A DNA stretch of 64,000 bases from positions 310,001 through 374,000 of the forward strand of contig CBDICR010000006.1 of the NCBI GenBank assembly GCA_965277425.1, in the 5' to 3' direction. Position 1 is the stretch's first letter; each line of letters opens with the position of its first letter. The notes under the pieces were generated by a model, which searched no databases, was not told where the DNA came from, and worked only from the letters and a program-made list of their open reading frames with translations. Made by a program: the position numbers and the translations under genes. Shown here piece after piece: positions 57,139 to 64,000 of the stretch. Source of the DNA: Poindextera sp965277425 (GTDB lineage Bacteria > Pseudomonadota > Alphaproteobacteria > Caulobacterales > Caulobacteraceae).

Positions 57139-58182
57139 TCAGCGGCCTTCAAGCAAGGGGATGAGCGCGGCCCATAGTCGATCGCCGCCGGCCGGCATGT
57201 CGTAGGGCGTGATCGCCTCGGCCTGGGCCAGACTGGCCATTTCCAGCGAGGCTTGGCGCTGGTCGAGCGCCGCGGCCATGGCTTCGGCCAGCGCGTCCGG
57301 CGTCTCCGGCGGCGCCAGCCGGCCATAGCGGCCCTCGGCAAGCAGGACGCGCGGGCCTTCGATGTCGGTGGCGACCACCGGCGCGCCGGCCGCCATCGCC
57401 TCGATGACCACCAGGCCGAAGGATTCGGTGCGCGACGAACAGACGAAGAGATCGAGTTCGGCCAGCAGGCGTTCCGGCGGACTGACCCATCCGGGGAAAT
57501 CGACGCAGGTCGCCAGGCCGAGGCTGGCGCTCAGCGCCTTGAGGTCGGCCGCCGCCGGGCCTTCGCCGGCGATGGTCAGGCGAAAGGCGCGCCCGCCATC
57601 GCGCAGCCTGGCCGCGGCCCGCAGAAGGATGTCGAAACCCTTTTCCGCGTGCAGCCGGCCGAGCGTGCCGATGCGGGGCGGATCGGCCATGATCGCGCGC
57701 GGCGACGTCCGCGACAGCGGCGCGAAATTCTCGACCACCGCGACGCGCATGGTCGGAAACCGCGAGCGCACGTCGGCGCCGACGGCCGGGCTGACGCAGA
57801 TCGCCAGGGCCGCGCGGGTGACGGCGCGGCGGGCGCGGAAATTATGCACGACGGCGGCGATGCGGCCCGGCTGGCGGGACAGGGCCGCGACCGCCAGGGC
57901 CGCGCCGCGCGAGCCGTGGGCGAGCACCACGTCCGGTGCGAAATCCTTGGCGATCCGCGCCAAGGCCCAGCCCTGGCGCGGATCGATCGGGCTGGCGGGC
58001 TTGAGCCCGGCGAACGCGCCGGGATGGTCGGCCAGGGCCTGCGCGAACCAGCTTGCCTCGATCCCAACCGACAGCACCGCCGCGCCGCGCGCCTCCAGCG
58101 CCCGGTGATAGTAGAGCGCCATGGATTCCAGCCCGCCGGCCGCCGGCGCGAGCATCAGGTTGAGGATGCGTGGGCCGGCCAT
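57139..58182 (-). CDS. GT4-type glycosyltransferase
   Basis: 347 residues from the ATG at 58182; longer frames run into the palindromic repeat upstream. MAGPRILNLMLAPAAGGLESMALYYHRALEARG (split: LNLMLAPAAGGLESMALYY) is the donor/acceptor loop, RIGTLGRLHAEKGFDILLRAAARL (split: RIGTLGRLHAEKGFDILL, about 180) begins the Glycos_transf_1 domain, and SRTESFGLVVIEAMAAGAPVVATD (split: SRTESFGLVVIEAMAAGAPV) contains the E-x7-E motif. It transfers a sugar from a nucleotide donor in the cytosol, likely for a cell-surface glycan. Confidence 0.88.
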   Translation of the reverse strand: MAGPRILNLMLAPAAGGLESMALYYHRALEARGAAVLSVGIEASWFAQALADHPGAFAGLKPASPIDPRQGWALARIAKDFAPDVVLAHGSRGAALAVAALSRQPGRIAAVVHNFRARRAVTRAALAICVSPAVGADVRSRFPTMRVAVVENFAPLSRTSPRAIMADPPRIGTLGRLHAEKGFDILLRAAARLRDGGRAFRLTIAGEGPAAADLKALSASLGLATCVDFPGWVSPPERLLAELDLFVCSSRTESFGLVVIEAMAAGAPVVATDIEGPRVLLAEGRYGRLAPPETPDALAEAMAAALDQRQASLEMASLAQAEAITPYDMPAGGDRLWAALIPLLEGR

Positions 58183-58232
58183 CTGGGTGGCTAGAACAGT
58201 CTTCGTTCGAGTTGGTGCGGCGCCCCCACGTC

Positions 58233-58394
58233 CCTTCTCCCCTCGCGGGAGAAGGTGGCGGGTCGGAGACCCGTCGGATGAGGGGCCGCGCCGAGCCTTC
58301 CACATTCCACCCTGGGGCGTTCGCCCCAAGCGCTCGCGCGGCCCCTCATCCGACCCCCTTCCAGGGGGCCACCTTCTCCCGCGAGGGGAGAAGG
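58233..58394. repeat. Long palindromic intergenic repeat, about 160 bp
   Basis: CCTTCTCCCCTCGCGGGAG then AAGGTGG (58233-58258) is inverted at 58369-58394. An inner pair CGGATGAGGGGCCGCGC (58275-58291) and GCGCGGCCCCTCATCCG (58336-58352) is also perfectly inverted. The whole unit folds as one long hairpin with small GGGGCG/CGCCCC loops. It lies between two glycosyltransferase genes of the same strand and looks like a dispersed intergenic repeat or tiny miniature element. Confidence 0.7.
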
Positions 58395-58437
58395 AGCGCT
58401 GAGATCGGCTGCTGACTCAGATGACATGGATAGCTCT

Positions 58438-59493
58438 CTAGGCGGGCGTGTAGAGCGTCGGCCAGGGGTATGCGGCCGGATCGAGGCGGTCCAGCGCTAC
58501 GTCCAGCGCATACTGGGCGACCCGCCGCTCGTTGAACAGGTCATGGTAGCGGGCGCGCCCGGCCGCCGCGATCGCCATGCGGTGGGCGGGCTCGCTGGCC
58601 AGCCGGTCGATGGCGGCGACGATGTCGTCGAACGACGAGAAGAAGACCATCTCATCGTCCGAGAACAGACGGTCATAGCCGGTGGAGCGTTCGATCATCA
58701 CCGCCAGGCCGTTGCCGGCGAGATGGGCCAGCCGGTCGGAACTGTAGAGCAGCTGGTCGCTGCGGCGGCTGATGTTCAGCCCGATGGCCGCCGATTCGAG
58801 CGCTTGCTGATAGGCCGCGCCGCCCAGGCCCTTGTGGCCCAGCAATCCCGCCAGCTTCGGACGCAGCTTCGGCAGCGCCGCCAGCAGCGCGCGCATGAAA
58901 TCGTCCATGTTCCAGGCCTTGCCGCCGACCTCGCGCCGGTCGGCCGGATTGCCGCAGGCGTAGAAGAGATCGAAGGCCAGGTCGGCTTTCAGGTGGTTCT
59001 CACCACGCTCGATGGAGAAATCGACCGGATTGGGCAGGAAACCCAGCCGCCGGCCCGGTCGGACGAGCGGCGCCAGCGCCTCGCCCGCCGTCGTGACCAG
59101 GCTCGCATCGACCACCGGCAGGTTGCGCTGAAGCCGGTCTATATTGCCGGGCTCGAACAGGGCGTCGACGCTCCATTGCAGCACCCGCATCCCCGGCAGA
59201 TGGCCGCGGATATCGCCGACGGTCTCGGGACGGACGATGTCGGTCTGGCCAAGGATCAGCACCTCGGGGCGGATGTTGAGGCAGAGCTCGCGCAGGGCCT
59301 TGTTGGCATAGGCGCCGCCGCCGACCCGGTGCGGGCCGAGCAGCGAGCCGGCCATGGCCGCGTCGCGGTCGCTGAAGCCCACCACCTGGTGGCCGTTGCG
59401 GATCAGGCCGTTGCTGAGCTTGCGCTCGACATTGTTCTGGAACGCGCCCTTGGGCCGAATGCCGAAATTGGCGGCGTGAACGACCAGGACCAC
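58438..59493 (-). CDS. CgeB-like glycosyltransferase
   Basis: 351 residues from a GTG at 59493. VVHAANFGIRPKGAFQNNVERKLSNGLIRNGH (split: FGIRPKGAFQNNVERKL) is a Rossmann start; the C-terminal glycosyltransferase domain of the CgeB (DUF3880 plus Glyco_trans_1_2) type carries FDLFYACGNPADRRE, ALESAAIGLNISRRSD and LAHLAGNGLAVMIERSTG. Such enzymes act on spore-coat and cell-surface glycans. The gene sits 6 bases after the FAD-oxidoreductase gene's stop, so it is probably co-transcribed with it. Confidence 0.8.
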   Translation of the reverse strand: MVLVVHAANFGIRPKGAFQNNVERKLSNGLIRNGHQVVGFSDRDAAMAGSLLGPHRVGGGAYANKALRELCLNIRPEVLILGQTDIVRPETVGDIRGHLPGMRVLQWSVDALFEPGNIDRLQRNLPVVDASLVTTAGEALAPLVRPGRRLGFLPNPVDFSIERGENHLKADLAFDLFYACGNPADRREVGGKAWNMDDFMRALLAALPKLRPKLAGLLGHKGLGGAAYQQALESAAIGLNISRRSDQLLYSSDRLAHLAGNGLAVMIERSTGYDRLFSDDEMVFFSSFDDIVAAIDRLASEPAHRMAIAAAGRARYHDLFNERRVAQYALDVALDRLDPAAYPWPTLYTPA

Positions 59494-59499
59494 GGCGAT

Positions 59500-60633
59500 C
59501 TAGCCTCCCTCGCCCGCCAGCCGATCGGCGACCGCCTCGCCGATGGCCAGGGAACTGGTCAGGCCGGGGCTCTCGATGCCGAACAGCGTCATCAGGCCCT
59601 GCATACCGTGCTCGCCCGGCCCGTCGAGGCGGAAATCCGGCTGCGGCTCGCCCGGCCCGTGCAGCTTGGGCCGTATGCCGGCATAGTCGGGACTGAGCGC
59701 CCCGTCCGGCAGGCCCGGCCAGAAGCGGCGGATATAGGCGGCGAACCCCGCGGCGCGGGCGGGATCGACGCTGTAGTCCTCGTGATCGACGAAGACCAGA
59801 TCGGGGCCGAAGCGGGCCTGGCCGCCCAGGTCGCGGCGATAATGCACGCCGAGCGCGCCGACGATCGGCGGCGGATAGATCAGCCGCTGGAACGGCGGCC
59901 GGCCGGCGAGGGCGAAATAGACGCCCTTGCCGTAGTGCAGCTCCGGAATGCGATCGGCCGGATAGGCCTCGATTTTCGCCGCCGCGTCCTGGGCCCCCAG
60001 TCCGGCGGCGACGACCAGGAGCCGACAGGTCAGCGCGGTCGGCTCGGCCCCGCCGGCCCGCACGCGAAAGCCGCCGCCAGGCAGGGCCTCGGCGCCCTCG
60101 AACGGGGTGGCGACCACCACCGCGCCGCCGCGGTCCTCGATCTCGCCGGACAGGGCCAGCATGTAGCCGTGGCTATCGAGCAGGCCGCTTTGCGTCGATT
60201 CAAGCGCCATCACGGCCTTCAGTTCGGGCTCAAGCGCCGTGGCCTCAGCGCCGGTGAGCCGGCTCATGCCTTCGACGCCGTTCGCCTCAGCCTGGACGGC
60301 GATGGCCTCGACCCGATCGATCTCGTCGGGCGCGGTGGCGACCACCAGCTTGCCACAGCGGCGATGGGCGACGCCGTGGCTTTCGAGAAAATCGTAGAGC
60401 CGCCGCCGGCCCTCGACGCAGAACCGCGCCTTCAAGGAGCCGGTCGGATAGTAGAGGCCGGCGTGGATCACCTCGGAATTGCGCGAAGAGACCCCCTGGC
60501 CGATCATCGGCGCCTTTTCCAGCACCACGACGACAAGCCCGCGGCCGGCCAGCGCATAGCCGCAGGCGAGGCCGACCGCGCCGGCGCCAACGACCACGGC
60601 GTCGAAATCGTACGGAATCGCGCGCTCGACCAT
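59500..60633 (-). CDS. NAD(P)/FAD-dependent oxidoreductase, L-2-hydroxyglutarate oxidase-like
   Basis: 377 residues from the ATG at 60633 (21 codons of Arg-rich extension are rejected). FAD motif VVVGAGAVGLACGYALA (about 13-29) and SSRNSEVIHAGLYYPTGSLKA (split: SSRNSEVIHAGLYYP, about 51) are the L2HGDH/LhgO signature; the C-terminal GIRPKLHGPGEPQPDF also fits. Known enzymes oxidise L-2-hydroxyglutarate to 2-oxoglutarate. The link to the 2-oxoglutarate-dependent dioxygenases nearby is suggestive only. It is divergent from the pirin gene. Confidence 0.88.
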   Translation of the reverse strand: MVERAIPYDFDAVVVGAGAVGLACGYALAGRGLVVVVLEKAPMIGQGVSSRNSEVIHAGLYYPTGSLKARFCVEGRRRLYDFLESHGVAHRRCGKLVVATAPDEIDRVEAIAVQAEANGVEGMSRLTGAEATALEPELKAVMALESTQSGLLDSHGYMLALSGEIEDRGGAVVVATPFEGAEALPGGGFRVRAGGAEPTALTCRLLVVAAGLGAQDAAAKIEAYPADRIPELHYGKGVYFALAGRPPFQRLIYPPPIVGALGVHYRRDLGGQARFGPDLVFVDHEDYSVDPARAAGFAAYIRRFWPGLPDGALSPDYAGIRPKLHGPGEPQPDFRLDGPGEHGMQGLMTLFGIESPGLTSSLAIGEAVADRLAGEGG

Positions 60634-60728
60634 CCGTCCGCCCTTAGCCCATTGACGCCGGGCCGCCCAGGGCGATGGTTTCGCCGGCCGGCGCAAACCC
60701 CTATCTGGGGCGACAGGAGGGTCCAGCC

Positions 60729-61628
60729 ATGATCGAACTCGTCATCGATGCGCGCCGCCGGGATCTGGGCGGTTTCGAGGTCGGACGGGTGCTGCCCTTC
60801 GCCGAGCGGCGGATGGTCGGACCGTTCGTCTTCTTCGACCACATGGGGCCTGTCGACATACCGGCGGGCGTGCCGCGCTCGACCGATGTGCGCCCTCACC
60901 CGCATATCGGGTTGTCCACCGTCACCTATCTGTTCTCCGGCGAGATGCGCCACCAGGACAGTTTGGGCTCCGACCAGCAGATCCGGCCGGGCGAGGTCAA
61001 CTGGATGACCGCCGGGCGCGGCATCAGCCATTCCGAGCGGTTCGACGGCCTGATCCGCGAGCACGGCGGGCGCATGAACGGCATCCAGGCCTGGGTCGCC
61101 CTGCCCGAAGCGCTGGAGGAGACCGCGCCGGCCTTCGCCCACCATGCCGGCGCCGACGACCTGCCCTTTTTCGACTCCCGCGGCCTGAAGGCGCGGCTGA
61201 TCGCCGGCGAGGCCTTCGGCGCCAAGGCGGCGGTGAAGACCCACTCGCCGATGTTCTATGTGCACTGGGAGCTGGACGCCGGCGCCACGGCCGGCCTGCC
61301 GGCGGAATATCCGGACCGGGCCGCCTTCGTGGTCTCGGGCGCGGTCGAGGTCGACGGCTCGCGCCATGAGGCCGGCCACATGCTGGTCTTCACCCCCGGC
61401 GGGACGGTGGTGTTCAAGGCGTTGGAGCCCACGGTCGTCATGCTGCTCGGCGGCGAGCCTCTGGGCGAGCGTCACCTGTGGTGGAACTTCGTCTCGTCCT
61501 CGCAGGAGCGGATCGAACAGGCCAAGGCCGACTGGAAGGCCGGCCGCTTCGCCCTGCCGCCGCACGACCACGACGAGGTCATCCCCCTGCCCGACGATCC
61601 GCCGCCGGCGCCGCCCCCTATGTCCTGA
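60729..61628 (+). CDS. Pirin-family protein
   Basis: 299 residues from the ATG at 60729 after an AGGAGG site; the upstream extension to 60675 is rejected. Two cupin halves: PHPHIGLSTVTYLFSGEMRHQDS (split: PHPHIGLSTVTYLFSGEM, about 60-77) and GRGISHSERF with the iron-binding His and Glu, plus HSPMFYVHWELDAGA in the C-half. Pirins bind Fe or other metals; some are quercetinases, some redox-sensing cofactors. The Pro-rich tail is unusual. Its stop overlaps the pgsA stop by 11 bases. Confidence 0.9.
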   Translation: MIELVIDARRRDLGGFEVGRVLPFAERRMVGPFVFFDHMGPVDIPAGVPRSTDVRPHPHIGLSTVTYLFSGEMRHQDSLGSDQQIRPGEVNWMTAGRGISHSERFDGLIREHGGRMNGIQAWVALPEALEETAPAFAHHAGADDLPFFDSRGLKARLIAGEAFGAKAAVKTHSPMFYVHWELDAGATAGLPAEYPDRAAFVVSGAVEVDGSRHEAGHMLVFTPGGTVVFKALEPTVVMLLGGEPLGERHLWWNFVSSSQERIEQAKADWKAGRFALPPHDHDEVIPLPDDPPPAPPPMS

Positions 61629-62232
61629 GCGCCCGCATCGCGGCGCGGCCGTATTCGGCGCCGGTCCAGAGCGTGACCGCGGTGGCCAGAACCAGCAGCA
61701 TCTGCGCGATGATCCAGGCCAGTTGAAGCACGCCAAGCGGGACTGTGATCCTCCAGGCCGGCCAGAACCAGAGGATCATCAGAGCCCCCAGGGCGAGCAG
61801 CTGCAACGTCGTCTTGGTCTTGGCCATGAAGGTCACCGGCAGCTTGATCCCGCGCGGCGCCAGCACCTCGCGCAGGGCCGAGACCGCGAACTCGCGAAAC
61901 AGGATCAGCCCCCCCATCGCCCCGAACATATAGGGCAGCCCGACGATGATCAGCCCGATGATGGCGCCGCAGACCAGGATCTTGTCGGCGATCGGGTCGA
62001 GGATGGCGCCGGCCAGGCTGGTCACTTTCCAGCGCCGGGCCAGCCAGCCGTCGAAGAAGTCGGTGACGCTGGCGACCACGAAGGCTGTGACCGAAAACCA
62101 GATCAGGCCGAGGCCCACCGCGTTGGGCACCGGCGCGCCGTGTTCGGCCGCCGCGATCGTCACCAGGCTGACGAACATGGCCAGCGACAGCACAAGGCGC
62201 GCCAGGGTCAAAAGGTTGGGCAGGTGCTTCAT
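61618..62232 (-). CDS. pgsA: CDP-diacylglycerol-glycerol-3-phosphate 3-phosphatidyltransferase
   Basis: 204 residues, about five TM helices. The CDP-alcohol phosphotransferase motif is complete: DGWLARRWKVTSLAGAILDPIAD, written here as D-G-x2-A-R-x8-G-x3-D-x3-D (about 63-85). It makes phosphatidylglycerol-phosphate at the inner membrane, the committed step to phosphatidylglycerol and cardiolipin. It lies 19 bases after uvrC's stop, a common alphaproteobacterial pair, so it is probably co-transcribed with uvrC. Confidence 0.92.
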   Translation of the reverse strand: MKHLPNLLTLARLVLSLAMFVSLVTIAAAEHGAPVPNAVGLGLIWFSVTAFVVASVTDFFDGWLARRWKVTSLAGAILDPIADKILVCGAIIGLIIVGLPYMFGAMGGLILFREFAVSALREVLAPRGIKLPVTFMAKTKTTLQLLALGALMILWFWPAWRITVPLGVLQLAWIIAQMLLVLATAVTLWTGAEYGRAAMRALRT

Positions 62233-62251
62233 GCTCGGCGTCCTTGGCCCT

Positions 62252-64000
62252 TCAGCCTTTGCGGAAAAATCCGTAGATGCGCTCGGCCAGGGCCGCGCTG
62301 ACCCCCTCGACCTTGACCAGGTCGCTGGCCGAGGCGCGCGACACCCCTCTGGCCGAACCGAAGGCGTGCAGCAAGGCGCGCTTCTTGCCCGGCCCCACCC
62401 CCTCGATCTCGTCGAGCGGGTTTTTGGTCATCTCCATCTTGCGCCGCGCCCGGTGCGTGCCGATGGCGAAGCGGTGCGCCTCGTCGCGCAGCCGCTGCAG
62501 ATAATAGAGCACCGGGCTCTTCGGCTCGAGCATGAAGGGGGTCTTGCCGGGCATGAAGAAGCGCTCGAGGCCCGCGTCGCGATCGGGGCCCTTGGCGACG
62601 CCGACCACCACGATGTCGTCGACGCCGAGGTCGGCCATCACCTCGATCGTCGCCTGCAGCTGGCCCGCGCCACCGTCGATCAGCACCAGGTCGGGGCGCG
62701 GCGTCGCCTCCCCCGCCTCCTCTTCCTTGACCAGCCGGGCGAAGCGGCGGCGCAGCACCTCGCGCATCATGCCGTAGTCGTCGCCAGGGGTGAGTTCGGT
62801 GCTCTTGATGTTGAACTTGCGGTACTGGTTCTTCTGGAAGCCGTCCGGCCCGGCCACGATCATGCCGCCAACCGCATTTGTGCCCATGATGTGAGAGTTG
62901 TCGTAGACCTCGATCCGCTCCGGCGAGCCCTCCAGGCCGAACACCTCGCAGACCCCGGCCAGCAGTTTTCCCTGCGCCGAACTCTCGGCCATCTTGCGGC
63001 CCAGCGCCTCGCGCGCATTGGTCAGGGCGTGGGCGACCAGGTCGCGCTTTTCGCCGCGCACCGGCCGGGCGATCTCCACCTTGTGGCCGGTCTTTAAGGC
63101 AAAGGCCTCGGCCAGCAACTCGCGATTGGGAACTTCATGGGAGAGCAGGACGAGGCGCGGGATCGCCTGGGCCTCGTAGAACTGGCCCAGAAAGGCGTCG
63201 AGTATGCCCGGCTCCTCGTCGGCCGCCTCGATGGTGTTGGCCACGCGCGGGAAATAGGCGCGGTTGCCCCAGTTCTGCCCGGCGCGGAAGAAGAAGACCT
63301 GTACGCAGGCCTGGCCGCCCTCGGCATGGACGGCGATGACGTCGGCCTCTGCGACGTTCTGCGGATTGATCGACTGGTCTTGGCTGACGGACGACAGGGC
63401 GCGGATGCGGTCGCGCAGGCGCGCGGCGCGCTCGAACTCCATCGCCTCGGCCGCCTCGCTCATCTGCTCGGCCAGGCCCGTCATCACCGCCCGGCTCCTG
63501 CCGCGCAGGAAGTCGTGCGCCTGTTCGACCAGCTGGTCGTACTCCTCGGGGCTGACCAGGCCGACGCAAGGCGCCGAACAGCGCTTGATCTGGTGCAGCA
63601 TGCAGGGCCGCGTGCGGCTCTCGAAGACGCTGTCGGAACAGGAGCGCAGCAGGAAGGCCTTCTGCAGGCTGTTGACCGTCCGGTTCACCGCCCAGGCCGA
63701 AGCGAAGGGTCCGAAATAGTCGCCGGGAATGGTGTGGGCGCCGCGGTGCTTACGGATCTGGGCGGCGCGATGGTCGCGGCGGATGAGGATTTCCGGAAAG
63801 CTCTTGTCGTCGCGCAGCTGGACGTTGAAGCGCGGTTTGAGCTGCTTGATCAGATTGATCTCGAGCAGCAGGGCCTCGGTCTCGGTCTTGGTGGTGACGA
63901 ACTCCATAGACCGGGTCAGGTGGATCATGTGCGCCACCCACTGGGTATGGGCGCGACCTTGCGCGTACTGGCTGACCCGCTTCTTTAAACTGCGCGCCTT
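62252..64000 (-). CDS. uvrC: Excinuclease ABC subunit C (3' part)
   Basis: 582 residues in the window; the frame remains open to the end, so the N-terminus (including part of the GIY-YIG nuclease) is missing. KARSLKKRVSQYAQ is the end of GIY-YIG, followed by TETEALLLEINLIKQLKPRFNVQLRDDKS (split: TETEALLLEINLIKQLKPRF), PCMLHQIKRCSAPCVG, a UVR motif (SEAAEAMEFERAARLRDRI), the RNase-H-like domain with YDNSHIMGTNAVGGMIV, LVLIDGGAGQL and a C-terminal helix-hairpin-helix pair (GVGPGKKRALLHAFGS, KVEGVSAALAERIY). UvrC makes both incisions in nucleotide-excision repair. Confidence 0.95.
   Translation of the reverse strand, partial: KARSLKKRVSQYAQGRAHTQWVAHMIHLTRSMEFVTTKTETEALLLEINLIKQLKPRFNVQLRDDKSFPEILIRRDHRAAQIRKHRGAHTIPGDYFGPFASAWAVNRTVNSLQKAFLLRSCSDSVFESRTRPCMLHQIKRCSAPCVGLVSPEEYDQLVEQAHDFLRGRSRAVMTGLAEQMSEAAEAMEFERAARLRDRIRALSSVSQDQSINPQNVAEADVIAVHAEGGQACVQVFFFRAGQNWGNRAYFPRVANTIEAADEEPGILDAFLGQFYEAQAIPRLVLLSHEVPNRELLAEAFALKTGHKVEIARPVRGEKRDLVAHALTNAREALGRKMAESSAQGKLLAGVCEVFGLEGSPERIEVYDNSHIMGTNAVGGMIVAGPDGFQKNQYRKFNIKSTELTPGDDYGMMREVLRRRFARLVKEEEAGEATPRPDLVLIDGGAGQLQATIEVMADLGVDDIVVVGVAKGPDRDAGLERFFMPGKTPFMLEPKSPVLYYLQRLRDEAHRFAIGTHRARRKMEMTKNPLDEIEGVGPGKKRALLHAFGSARGVSRASASDLVKVEGVSAALAERIYGFFRKG

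Noticed and set aside
58426..60732. 768-codon open frame on the plus strand
   Set aside because: It is antisense to the CgeB-like and FAD-oxidoreductase genes, both of which have clear motifs. High-GC codon bias leaves long open antisense frames; the translation is Ala/Arg/Gln-rich without family signatures.
1..64000. CRISPR array or prophage
   Set aside because: No regularly spaced direct repeats, cas genes, integrase or phage structural genes were found; the only phage-like genes are KilA-N and one orphan hypothetical.

Overview
The window is high-GC DNA from an alphaproteobacterium, most likely a member of the Caulobacterales (Phenylobacterium/Caulobacter-like). The reasons are two large TonB-dependent receptors with adjacent catabolic genes, a CYP153 alkane-type P450, an Si-specific transhydrogenase without the redox cysteines, a SPINDLY/OGT-type glycosyltransferase, a pgsA-uvrC neighbourhood, and many 4-base ATGA/GTGA gene overlaps. 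The genus is inference; no rRNA is present.

Region 1 (1-17558) is metabolic. It holds an isochorismatase fragment with a D-lactate-dehydrogenase-like flavoenzyme, a GST, and a minus-strand unit of TonB receptor, acyl-CoA ligase, TetR regulator and carboxylesterase. A Crp/Fnr regulator and a CYP153 P450 follow, then an SLC13-type permease, YjbQ, MarR, and an ABC-2 exporter of one ATPase and two permeases. Two relics lie here: a tRNA-Lys-like 3' half (about 2606-2644) and the last ~20 codons of a lost FAD oxidase (9117-9180).

Region 2 (17709-21952) is a 4.24-kb mobile element. It has 22-bp terminal inverted repeats (21/22 identical) and an IS1595-type transposase. Its cargo includes a winged-helix-like protein, a KilA-N protein, a small DUF6471-like protein, and a two-gene module of unknown function (a 4-TM protein and a soluble TTG-start protein). 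It sits inside the hairpin of a REP-like repeat and has an imperfect 8-bp target duplication. A compact divergent promoter with GTAACGG/CCGTTAC operators lies between the transposase and the DUF6471 gene. This is the best candidate here for an undescribed system.

Region 3 (22101-38065) is mostly housekeeping and accessory: SthA, a hybrid histidine kinase with two receivers, a GNAT, oligopeptidase B, a GMC oxidoreductase with an SDR, a signal-less trypsin-like protease, a phage-type orphan gene, an HxlR regulator divergent from a small porin-like protein with two matched palindromes between them, an LLM flavoenzyme and an APC permease.

Region 4 (38162-47063) looks like a catabolic regulon: MFS transporter, IclR regulator, acyl-CoA ligase, two crotonase-fold enzymes that appear to lack both classical catalytic glutamates, and a TonB receptor. 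A TTCCA-N5-TGGAA palindrome precedes iclR, and related half-sites precede the receptor gene.

Region 5 (47107-60633) is a surface-glycan or protein-glycosylation island. It holds rfbA and rfbB, an OGT/SPINDLY-like protein with its Shine-Dalgarno inside a hairpin and an overlapping TauD-type dioxygenase gene, and a tightly overlapping opposite-strand operon of DegT aminotransferase, PhyH-type dioxygenase, methyltransferase, GNAT, methyltransferase and FemAB-like acyltransferase. tRNA-Met(CAT), two glycosyltransferases and an L-2-hydroxyglutarate-oxidase-like gene follow. The window ends with pirin, pgsA and the 3' part of uvrC.
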